64,000 nt of DNA, taken from positions 496,001 through 560,000 of the forward strand of contig NW_026089511.1 in NCBI RefSeq assembly GCF_933775445.1, read 5' to 3'. Numbering within the stretch: position 1 is the first letter of the stretch; each line of letters opens with the position of its first letter. The notes below the pieces were generated by a model. The model made no database searches. It saw only the letters and a list, made by a program, of their open reading frames with translations, and was not told where the DNA came from. The translations under genes and the position numbers were made by a program. Shown piece after piece: positions 47,054-58,360 of the stretch. This DNA is from Argentina anserina (taxonomy: Eukaryota > Streptophyta > Magnoliopsida > Rosales > Rosaceae).

Positions 47054-47756
47054 TTTGTTTTCTTTTCTATTTATTGTTTTTATTTATTTTTTTCTTTTTG
47101 ATGTGTTTTGTGTTTGTGTCAATTAGTTTTCGAGAAAACGTGAAGAAGATCCAAAAATTTTCGTTCAACAGAATCTGGCAGAAACAGTCCGTCGATTTCG
47201 GCATACTGTATCTCCCAGCTCATAGGGCGTTGGAAGATGTGCTTTATATGGAAACAAAGATCTTTGAGTCTAGTTTCTGTATCTTTTTACAAAACTGGAT
47301 TTAGAGGTCTACATCATTCTCAGTTGCAATTTGAAGGCAGCAAGGTCGTGTCAGAAATTCAGAACTCGTGCAGTTGCAGTTCGGAAACGGCAAAACAGCG
47401 AGCACTTCCGGCCTAACTGGGCAGTTGTGCCATATATGGATTGAAAGCTTGTTGTGTTATCTTCAACTTTTATTCAGGCCATGTTTCCATTCCAGCTGTT
47501 TAAGCCAACGGAATTCAGTTAGCGGATGTACTTTATATGCATGGAAAGCTAGAAACATCAGCTTTCTATTCCCACTGCTGTCACACTTATCGGAGATTAT
47601 TTTCAAACGTTATGAAGCATGGAATGCAGGCTGTTTGGACCACATCATGGGGGAGCTTTTCTCATCATTTTCTCAACTTTTCTCATGTTTTTATTTTTGT
47701 TTTTGTTTCCTTCCACTATGCTTTTGTCTTTCATTGCATTATTTATTTTTGACATT

Positions 47757-47793
47757 CATTGAGGACAATGCATGATTCGAGTATGGGGGAAGG
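47757..47793 (+). other. GAGGAC-loop hairpin and internal purine tract, element C
   Basis: CATT-GAGGAC-AATG (47757-47770) followed by AGTATGGGGGAAGG (47780-47793). Loop and order are as in A/B; the stem is shorter. Confidence 0.55.
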
Positions 47794-48471
47794 TTTACAT
47801 GTTAGAGTCATAAAATAAAAAAAAAATTTATTTGTATTTTATTTTATTTTGTTTTGAGTCTTAGGTATGCCTTTAACTGTCTAAGATGAGTTGATCTTTG
47901 AATGATTGGTTGAATGATGATCACAAGATTGGAAATTGAAACTTAATTGCAATTTGATGGTTAATCAATGTGTAGATTTTGTACGAACATGTAGTAGATG
48001 AGGATTTTGAATCTTAGGTACAAAATGAGCATGTTCCTTGTTTAAATTCATGTAACCTTTGTAAGTTTCGAGCCATATATGTGCTTTCTTTTTGAGTGAT
48101 ATTCTATCGTTTCTTGGCTATATAACCTCATTACATCTATTTTGATCAATTCATATGCCATAGAATTGCAATGAACTAGAGAATGCTAGAACTTGCTTTG
48201 TGAAACTTTCAAAACTTTTATCATAATATACTCTGATTTTGAAAATGATTGTTGGATCTTTTTAGGATTCCACCACTTAAACCAAAAAGCCGTATGCCTT
48301 ATTTGTACCCTGCTTGGGACACATTAGTATTAACCCATTTGAGCCTACGTTAAACCTTTTATTCATCACCAACATGTTAATATCCTTGCTTAGTATAGTT
48401 ATATCTCTACCTTGTTCTCGAGGCTTGGCAGAGCTAATATTTGATGTTAATATGGAGTGATGATTCGATTC

Positions 48472-48481
48472 AAGTGTGGGG
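48472..48481 (+). other. Second internal polypurine-like tract, element C
   Basis: AAGTGTGGGG, the same core as the terminal tract. Confidence 0.5.
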
Positions 48482-49365
48482 TTATGCTATGTATTTATTT
48501 GTGCCGTATGAAAATGGTGAAAAGAAAAAAATGAAAGATGCCGTGTGAGAAAAAGAAAAGAAAAAGATATATACACGGTTAGAAAAAAAAAAGATAGAAA
48601 AAGAAAGAGAAGTAAGAAGTTACGGCATAGCTATGTTTTGATGTGAATTTGGAGTTGTGATGTATTTTTTGAAGGCTCAATAATGTTGTACTTTAGCCTT
48701 TGTCCATTTTCACAATGTTTAGAGTGAAGAATGGGTTCAACATGATGAAAATTGGCCCTTGTTTTATGAAGTATGGCGACATAAGGTGGATGATTATTGC
48801 TCTGCTAAGTCTTAAGGATGACCTTTGTGATTCCTTTTCCCTGAAAAATGATATCCTTACCGAGCCTAAGCCTACCTTTTATAAAGATCCGCATGATTCT
48901 TAAAATGAGTAGCTCTTGATCTGTGGAGTTTGTTTCATGAGTAAGCATATGGTTTTGGTTCATTTGTGCATATGATTGGTATCTTTCATGAGGTTTTCGA
49001 ATTCACTATGTGTTCTTAACTCTTATGTGTGAAAAGCTTTTAAGCATATGCCATGTTCTTAAGAGAAAAGATTCGGAGTGCATATCCCTTGTGAGTTGAA
49101 TTTGAACTTATTTTGAACATGTCGAGCTTAATATCACCTATGTTTTCTGCATTGTCTTACTTGTTTTGCGAGATCTCATGTTTATTAACCATTGAATTCA
49201 TTCTATCTATTTCGATTAAGTGTTATTCTTGATGCTATGAGTTTGAAGATCTTTGAGACAAAATGTTGAAGGCATTATAGTTGAGTCATTAGTTTAGTTG
49301 TTTTGATTTTTGTTTTATGTTTTTGTTTCCCTTTTCTAGTGTTTGCTAAGGGACTAGCAAAGCTT

Positions 49366-49379
49366 AAGTGTGGGGTTGT
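49366..49379 (+). promoter_or_regulatory. Polypurine tract, element C
   Basis: AAGTGTGGGGTTGT immediately before the 3' LTR. Confidence 0.85.
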
Positions 49380-50484
49380 TGATAGGAGCACAAAGTGTGA
49401 CGTTCTTAATGTGATTATGCCCTATTCTTACTCTTTGTTACCTCTTATTTAGTATGTTTTAGTTTCTTTTGTAAGAATAAGTGTCTAGGTAGAGCTTATA
49501 TCAATTATGAGTGAATTGATGATGAAATCGTGCTAAGTGTTAATAATCCTTGTTGAGATATGATTCCTTGTTCGAGTAGGATTCATCCTTTCGTATTTCT
49601 TTGTTTCTAACATACTTATTCTTATTAGGAAATACAAATCCATGTTGGAGAAGGAAAGCAATCCTAGTTCCACAAGGAAAGAGAAGAAATACACTTAAAA
49701 GCCCAATCCATTCAAGAATCAAAATGCTGTCAATATTCATAGTCCAACTTCGACGGGCTCCCCTGGATAGCTCCGATCGAGTTAGAAGACCTACTTTATA
49801 TGGAAATAAAGGTATTTGAGTCTAGTTTCTGTAGGATTTGGAATCAAATCAATATCTTATTCCTACAGAGAGATATGACTGAATCATTGATCGGAGGTCC
49901 AATGAACTCGGCGGAATTATCTCAGCCATTGATTTGCTTTTGATCCAAGGGCTATGAGGGAAACTTGGGACTTTGTTCCTCCTGCAAATAGAGCACAAAT
50001 ATGTATCAGAATGTCCATAAATCCCAGCACCAAAGAAAGTCAAAGAAGGCATGCAGCAAATTTAATGAGGAGAGGTAAGAAAAATCAAACATGGCTGCAA
50101 CAATTAAGACTTTTGCTGCCTCCCTAATTCAAAGGAAGAAATTTGTGCAAAGGAAATCAGCAATAAAGAAGGAAGAAGATATGTAATTAATGCAAAAGAT
50201 ATGCAATCCTTATAGAAATCAGAATTCTGGCAGTGCAGATCATCCATCTTTGACGGGCTCCCCTGGACAGCTCAAAATGATTGAGAAAATGTACCTTATA
50301 TGGAAGAAAAGCCATGGAAGTCTAGTTGAAATTACCAGTTGGAATCATCTCAATATCTATTTTCTAGAGAAAGTTATGGCCACAACAAGGGACAAAGGTC
50401 AAATCTGCCGAATCTAGGAAACCTCAACCAATTTGGTTTCAACTTTGTGGACTTTGTGGCCATCCTCCCTTGGGTTTCTTCCTC

Positions 50485-50492
50485 TATATATA
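50485..50492 (+). promoter_or_regulatory. TATA box, C 3' LTR
   Basis: TATATATA in the conserved context; faces outward into the right satellite block. Confidence 0.7.
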
Positions 50493-50683
50493 GCACCTCA
50501 ATTCCACAGAAACATATGATCAACCTTGCTCACAAGACTAGCCAAAGCTCTGCCTTAAACACTACTCATCATCCTCAAAGCCATTCAAGGCGAAAACACC
50601 ATCTTCCCTTCATTCCATTCGATCCAAAGCGCTACGCCTCGGATTGCCATTCAAGTTGAAGCCGTGCTGCCTTGTTTTGATAC

Positions 50684-51242
50684 CGCTAAGGAGATTTACA
50701 AAGTGTAACTCGTTACTTCTTCACACTTATGTTTTCGGTTTGGATTCTTTGTGTGATGTTGTGTTTATGTTTTTGGCTAGTTCCGAATTTGTGGAATACT
50801 CTCATGTAGTTTACGATTTTGCAAGATGTTATAAAGTAGTTCTGATTTTGTTGTCTATGATTTCTATGTAGATATCGTGAGTTTATAATTCAATGATTTA
50901 ATGATTCTCTTTCTTGGGCGTTAACTATATGTGATTCAAGGCGCTAAGTTAGTTTTGCATATAGGATTCTTAAGTGTTTTTGATAACTTGTTAAAGTAAG
51001 TGACATGCTTGACTTGTTAGTAATCACTAGGAATTAACCATGATCCGTTTGTTATCTAAGATGCGCTAAGTAATTAGATAAGAGATGAATCAATGAAGTG
51101 GTAAGATTGAGAAAGACATGTTATCTTGTAATTTCTAAGCGCTAAGATAGGATTACAAGGCCATGTTTCGAGTTAGGGATGCGCTAAGTAACCTAGTTCG
51201 GCATTAGGTTGTTGTTTGTTCACTCAATACTTGTCCGCTAAG
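50684..51242 (+). repeat. CGCTAAG word array in the C 3' LTR
   Basis: Exact CGCTAAG at 50684, 50942, 51064, 51140, 51182 and 51236, plus a CGCTACG at about 50629. Confidence 0.75.
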
Positions 51243-51490
51243 GCTCGGTGTTTGCATAGGATGAGATTATGATTTTGAAGCTACTTGTGACGATTTGTTT
51301 GGTGATGTTTATGTGTTGGTTGGTTGATCACATGTATATATTAGTTTAGGTTTTATTTTCTGTTTTTATCTTTCAACCCGATCCTATATATCAAACTCTT
51401 TTAAACACTCATGAATTCGTTGTTAAATGTTTGTGATTCTTTACCCTGGTTGGATCCCCGGTTTGTGAACGATACCCTCTTGCTTTATAC

Positions 51491-51508
51491 TACTAACGAT
51501 GCTTACAG
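51491..51508 (+). promoter_or_regulatory. Candidate 3' splice site at the C LTR end
   Basis: TACTAAC followed by GATGCTTACAG, conserved with A/B in a tail that also shares TGAACGAT and CAGGGT. Confidence 0.35.
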
Positions 51509-51542
51509 GGTTAATATTGATCTCGAGTAATCGAACCGATCA

Positions 51543-51547
51543 ATACT
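51543..51547. repeat. Target-site duplication ATACT, right
   Basis: Matches 41964-41968. Confidence 0.95.
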
Positions 51548-53424
51548 CAAACGAGAAATGAAAAGATACAGAATTGGAATAGTAAAGATACGCAAACGAT
51601 GTAAAGATACAGAATTGGAATAGTAAAGATACGCAAACGATGTAAAGATACTCAGTTTGAAAGAAACACACTTCACACTTTCAAAACACTCAAATTCAAT
51701 AGAAACTCGCATCAGAAAGCCTTACAGAAAGATACTCAAACGAGAAATGAAAAGATAGACAATTGGAATAGTAAAGATACGCAATCGATGTAAAGATACT
51801 CAGTTTGAAAGAAACACACTCCCACACTTGCAAAACTCTCAAATTCAATAGAAACTCGCATCAGAAAGCCTTACAGAATGATACTCAAACGAGAAATGAA
51901 AAGATACACAATTGGAATAGTAAAGATACGCAAACAGTGTAAAGATACTCAGTTTGAAATAAACACACTCCCACACTTGCAAAACTCTCAAATTCAATAG
52001 AAACTCGCATCAGAAAGCCTTACAGAAAGATACTCAAACGAGAAATGAAAAGATACACAATTGGAATAGTAAAGATACGCAAACAATGTAAAGATACACA
52101 ATTGGAATAGTAAAGATACACAAACGATGTAAAGATACTCAGTTTGAAAGAAACACACTCCCACACTTGCAAAACTCTCAAATTCAATAGAAACTCGCAT
52201 CAGAAACCCTTACAGAAAGATACTTAAACGAGAAATGAAAAGATACACAATTGGAATAGTAAAGATACGCAATCGATGTAAAGATACTCAGTTTGAAAGA
52301 AACACACTCCCACACTTGCAAAACTCTCAAATACAATAGAAACTCGTATCAGAAGCCTTACAGAAAGATACTCAAACGAGAAACGAAAAGATACACAATT
52401 GGAATAGTAAAGATACGCAAACGATGTAAAGATACACAATTGGAATAGTAAAGATACGCAAACGATGTAAAGATACTCAGTTTGAAATAAACACACTCCC
52501 ACACTTGCAAAACTCTCAAATACAATAGAAACTCGCATCAGAAGCCTTATAGAAAGATACTCAAACGAGAAATGAAAAGATACAGAATTGGAATAGTAAA
52601 GATACGCAAACGATGAAAAGATACAGAATTGGAATAGTAAAGATACGCAAACGATGTAAAGATACACAATTGGAATAGTAAAGATACGCAAATGATGTAA
52701 AGATACTCAGTTTGAAAGAAACACACTCCCACACTTGCAAAACTCTCAAATTCAATAGAAACTCGCATCAGAAAGCCTTACAGAAAGATACTCAAACGAG
52801 AAATGAAAAGATAGACAATTGGAATAGTAAAGATACGCAATCGATGTAAAGATACTCAGTGTGAAAGAAACACACTCCCACACTTGCAAAACTCTCAAAT
52901 TCAATAGAAACTCGCATCAGAAGCCTTACAGAAAGATACTCAAACGAGAAATGAAAAGATACACAATTGGAATAGTAAAGATACGCAAACGATGTAAAGA
53001 TACTCAGTTTGAAAGAAACACACTCCCACACTTGCAAAACTCTCAAATACAATAGAAACTCGCATCAGAAGCCTTACAGAAAGATACTCAAACGAGAAAT
53101 GAAAAGATACACAATTGGAATAGTAAAGATACGCAAACGATGTAAAGATACACAATTGGAATATTAAAGATACGCAAACGATGTAAAGATACTCAGTTTG
53201 AAAGAAACACACTCCCACACTTGCAAAACTCTCAAATACAATAGAAACTCGCATCAGAAGCCTTACAGAAAGATACTCAAACGAGAAATGAAAAGATACA
53301 CAATTGGAATAGTAAAGATACGCAAACGATGTAAAGATACACAATTGGAATTGTAAAGATACGCAAACGATATAAAGATACACAATTGGAATAGTAAAGA
53401 TACGCAAACGATTTAAAGATACTC

Positions 53425-53650
53425 AGTTTGAAAGAAACACACTCCCACACTTGCAAAACTCTCAAATACAATAGAAACTCGCATCAGAAGCCTTATAGAA
53501 AGATACTCAAACGAGAAATGAAAAGATACACAATTGGAATAGTAAAGATACGCAAACGATGTAAAGATACAGAATTGGAATAGTAAAGATACGCAAACGA
53601 TGTAAAGATACTCAGTTTGAAAGAAACACACTTCACACTTTCAAAACACT
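53425..53650. repeat. Unoccupied paralogue of the element C target site
   Basis: Sequence 1960 bp downstream of the right flank contains the uninterrupted CCTTATAGAAAGATACTC target (ATACT at 53503-53507) and the same rare CACACTTCACACTTTC variant that follows the insertion. Confidence 0.85.
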
Positions 53651-53953
53651 CAAATTCAATAGAAACTCGCATCAGAAAGCCTTACAGAAAGATACTCAAA
53701 CGAGAAATGAAAAGATAGACAATTGGAATAGTAAAGATACGCAATCGATGTAAAGATACTCAGTTTGAAAGAAACACACTCCCACACTTGCAAAACTCTC
53801 AAATTCAATAGAAACTCGCATCAGAAAGCCTTACAGAATGATACTCAAACGAGAAATGAAAAGATACACAATTGGAATAGTAAAGATACGCAAACAGTGT
53901 AAAGATACTCAGTTTGAAATAAACACACTCCCACACTTGCAAAACTCTCAAAT

Positions 53954-54948
53954 TCAATAGAAACTCGCATCAGAAAGCCTTACAGAAAGATACTCAAACG
54001 AGAAATGAAAAGATACACAATTGGAGTAGTAAAGATACGCAAACAATGTAAAGATACACAATTGGAATAGTAAAGATACACAAACGATGTAAAGATACAC
54101 AAATACAATAGAAACTCGCATCAGAAGCCTTACAGAAAGATACTCAAACGAGAAATGAAAAGATACACAATTGGAATAATAAAGATACGCAAACGATGTA
54201 AAGATACACAATTGGAATAGTAAAGATACGCAAACGATGTAAAGATACTCAGTTTGAAAGAAACACACTCCCACACTTGCAAAACTCTCAAATTCAATAG
54301 AAACTCGCATCAGAAAGCCTTACAGAAAGATACTCAAACGAGAAATGAAAAGATAGACAATTGGAATAGTAAAGATACGCAATCGATGTAAAGATACTCA
54401 GTTTGAAAGAAACACACTCCCACACTTGCAAAACTCTCAAATTCAATAGAAACTCGCATCAGAAAGCCTTACAGAATGATACTCAAACGAGAAATGAAAA
54501 GATACACAATTGGAATAGTAAAGATACGCAAACAGTGTAAAGATACTCAGTTTGAAATAAACACACTCCCACACTTGCAAAACTCTCAAATTCAATAGAA
54601 ACTCGCATCAGAAAGCCTTACAGAAAGATACTCAAACGAGAAATGAAAAGATACACAATTGGAATAGTAAAGATACGCAAACAATGTAAAGATACACAAT
54701 TGGAATAGTAAAGATACACAAACGATGTAAAGATACACAAATACAATAGAAACTCGCATCAGAAGCCTTACAGAAAGATACTCAAACGAGAAATGAAAAG
54801 ATACACAATTGGAATAATAAAGATACGCAAACGATGTAAAGATACACAATTGGAATAGTAAAGATACGCAAACGATGTAAAGATACTCAGTTTGAAAGAA
54901 ACACACTCCCACACTTGCAAAACTCTCAAATTCAATAGAAACTCGCAT
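53954..54948. repeat. 638-bp tandem duplication with a deleted monomer
   Basis: Blocks at 53954 and 54592 are 638 bp apart. Both contain the unusual junction GATACACAAATACAATAG (at about 54095 and 54733), where about 40 bp of a monomer is missing, so the deletion predates the duplication. Confidence 0.8.
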
Positions 54949-54957
54949 CAGAAAGCC

Positions 54958-57900
54958 TTACAAAATGATACTCAAACGAGAAATGAAAAGATACACAATT
55001 GGAATAGTAAAGATACGCAAACGATGTAAAGATGCACAATTGGAATAGTAAAGATACGCAAACGATGTAAAGATACACAATTGGAATAGTAAAGATACGC
55101 AAACGATGTAAAGATACTCAGTTTGAAAAAAACACACTCCCACACTTGCAAAACTCTCAAATACAATAGAAACTCGCATCAGAAGCCTTACAGAAAGATA
55201 CTCAAACGAAAAATGAAAAGATACACAATTGGAATAGTAAAGATACGCAAACGATGTAAAGATACTCAGTTTGAACGAAACACACTCCCACACTTGCAAA
55301 ACTCTCAAATACAATAGAAACTCGCATCAGACGCCTTACAGAAAGATACTCAAACGAGAAATGAAAAGATACACAATTGGAATAGTAAAGATACGCAAAC
55401 GATGAAAAGATACACAATTGGAATAGTAAAGATACGCAAACGATGTAAAGATACACAATTGGAATAGTAAAGATACGCAATCGATGTAAAGATACTCAGT
55501 TTGAAAGAAACACACTCCCACACTTGCAAAACTCTCAAATACAATAGAAACTCGCATCAGAAGCCTTACAAAATGATACTCAAACGAGAAATGAAAAGAT
55601 ACACAATTGGAATAGTAAAGATACGCAAACGATGTAAAGATGCACAATTGGAATAGTAAAGATACGCAAACGATGTAAAGATACACAATTGGAATAGTAA
55701 AGATACGCAAACGATGTAAAGATACTCAGTTTGAAAAAAACACACTCCCACACTTGCAAAACTCTCAAATACAATAGAAACTCGCATCAGAAGCCTTACA
55801 GAAAGATACTCAAACGAGAAATGAAAAGATACACAATTCGAATAGTAAAGATACGCAAATGATGTAAAGATACACAATTGGAATAGTAAACATACGCAAA
55901 AGATGTAAAGATACTCAGTTTGAAAGAAACACACTCCCACACTTGCAAAACTCTCAAATTCAATAGAAACTCGCATCAGAAAGCCTTACAGAAAGATACT
56001 CAAACGAGAAATGAAAAGATACACAATTGGAATAGTAAAGATACGCAAACGATGTAAAGAAACACAATTGGAATAGTAAACATACGCAAAAGATGTAAAG
56101 ATACTCAGTTTGAAAGAAACACACTCCCACACTTGCAAAACTCTCAAATACAATAGAAACTCGCATCAGAAGCCTTACAGAAAGATACTCAAACGAGAAA
56201 TGAAAAGATACACAATTCGAATAGTAAAGATACGCAAATGATGTAAAGATACACAATTGGAATAGTAAACATACGCAAAAGATGTAAAGATACTCAGTTT
56301 GAAAGAAACACACTCCCACACTTGCAAAACTCTCAAATTCAATAGAAACTCGCATCAGAAAGCCTTACAGAAAGATACTCAAACGAGAAATGAAAAGATA
56401 CACAATTGGAATAGTAAAGATACGCAAACGATGTAAAGATACTCAGTTTGAAAGAAACACACTCCCACACTTGCAAAACTCTCAAATTCAATAGAAACTC
56501 GCATCAGAAAGCCTTACAGAAAGATACTCAAACGAGAAATGAAAAGATACACAATTCGAATAGTAAAGATACGCAAATGATGTAAAGATACACAATTGGA
56601 ATAGTAAACATACGCAAAAGATGTAAAGATACTCAGTTTGAAAGAAACACACTCCCACACTTGCAAAACTCTCAAATTCAATAGAAACTCGCATCAGAAA
56701 GCCTTACAGAAAGATACTCAAACGAGAAATGAAAAGATACACAATTGGAATAGTAAAGATACGCAAACGATGTAAAGAAACACAATTGGAATAGTAAACA
56801 TACGCAAAAGATGTAAAGATACTCAGTTTGAAAGAAACACACTCCCACACTTGCAAAACTCTCAAATTCAATAGAAACTCGCATCAGAAAGCCTTACAGA
56901 ATGATACTCAAACGAGAAATGAAAAGATACACAATTGGAATAGTAAAGATACGCAAACAGTGTAAAGATACTCAGTTTGAAATAAACACACTCCCACACT
57001 TGCAAAACTCTCAAATTCAATAGAAACTCGCATCAGAAAGCCTTACAGAAAGATACTCAAACGAGAAATGAAAAGATAGACAATTGGAATAGTAAAGATA
57101 CGCAATCGATGTAAAGATACTCAGTTTGAAAGAAACACACTCCCACACTTGCAAAACTCTCAAATACAATAGAAACTCGCATCAGAAGCCTTACAAAATG
57201 ATACTCAAACGAGAAATGAAAAGATACACAATTGGAATAGTAAAGATACGCAAACGATGTAAAGATGCACAATTGGAATAGTAAAGATACGCAAACGATG
57301 TAAAGATACACAATTGGAATAGTAAAGATACGCAAACGATGTAAAGATACTCAGTTTGAAAAAAACACACTCCCACACTTGCAAAACTCTCAAATACAAT
57401 AGAAACTCGCATCAGAAGCCTTACAGAAAGATACTCAAACGAAAAATGAAAAGATACACAATTGGAATAGTAAAGATACGCAAACGATGTAAAGATACTC
57501 AGTTTGAACGAAACACACTCCCACACTTGCAAAACTCTCAAATACAATAGAAACTCGCATCAGACGCCTTACAGAAAGATACTCAAACGAGAAATGAAAA
57601 GATACACAATTGGAATAGTAAAGATACGCAAACGATGAAAAGATACACAATTGGAATAGTAAAGATACGCAAACGATGTAAAGATACACAATTGGAATAG
57701 TAAAGATACGCAATCGATGTAAAGATACTCAGTTTGAAAGAAACACACTCCCACACTTGCAAAAACTCTCAAATACAATAGAAACTCGCATCAGAAGCCT
57801 TACAGAAAGATACTCAAACGAGAAATGAAAAGATACACAATTCGAATAGTAAAGATACGCAAATGATGTAAAGATACACAATTGGAATAGTAAACATACG

Positions 57901-58360
57901 CAAAAGATGTAAAGATACTCAGTTTGAAAGAAACACACTCCCACACTTGCAAAACTCTCAAATTCAATAGAAACTCGCATCAGAAAGCCTTACAGAAAGA
58001 TACTCAAACGAGAAATGAAAAGATACACAATTGGAATAGTAAAGATACGCAAACGATGTAAAGAAACACAATTTGAATAGTAAACATACGCAAAAGATGT
58101 AAAGATACTCAGTTTGAAAGAAACACACTCCCACACTTGCAAAACTCTCAAATACAATAGAAACTCGCATCAGAAGCCTTACAGAAAGATACTCAAACGA
58201 GAAATGAAAAGATACACAATTCGAATAGTAAAGATACGCAAATGATGTAAAGATACACAATTGGAATAGTAAACATACGCAAAAGATGTAAAGATACTCA
58301 GTTTGAAAGAAACACACTCCCACACTTGCAAAACTCTCAAATTCAATAGAAACTCGCATC
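54958..58360. repeat. 2233/2004-bp higher-order repeat
   Basis: Patterns at 54958-55544 recur 2233 bp later (57191 onward), sharing GATGCACAATTGG, TTTGAAAAAAAC, TTTGAACGAAAC and CAGACGCC. Further right, 55960-56884 recurs at an offset of 2004 bp, so one copy has an extra 229 bp. Confidence 0.78.

Larger units (their letters stand above)
46991..49365 (+). other. Post-pol-type noncoding region, element C
   Basis: Starts where A/B would be just past pol; gag-pol is absent. It holds tandem hairpins (47004-47053), degenerate TTATATGG-type motifs at 47244 and about 47430 and 47535, the GAGGAC-loop hairpin with a purine tract (47757-47793), and a further tract at 48472. Several stretches (for example around 48690-48860) align with the A/B 3' regions. 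The small ORFs here have no recognisable domain. Confidence 0.78.
41969..51542 (+). mobile_element. Non-autonomous Athila-related LTR element C
   Basis: A 9.6-kb insertion with TGATAGG...GATCA ends, ATACT duplications, tRNA-Asp primer site and terminal polypurine tract, but no gag or pol. Order: 5' LTR part 1, nested solo LTR, 5' LTR part 2, internal region 45844-49379, 3' LTR. LTR start, primer site, leader block and post-pol hairpins are related to A/B, so it is best seen as a gag-pol-less relative moved by proteins of autonomous elements. The two LTRs of C are almost identical outside a deletion, so the insertion is young. Confidence 0.92.
49380..51542 (+). repeat. 3' LTR of element C
   Basis: 2163 bp, TGATAGG to GATCA, uninterrupted. 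It serves as reference for the deletion, patch and nested insertion in the 5' LTR. It contains two related segments 500 bp apart (TTATATGG at 49796 and 50296, each followed by GTCTAG). Confidence 0.95.
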
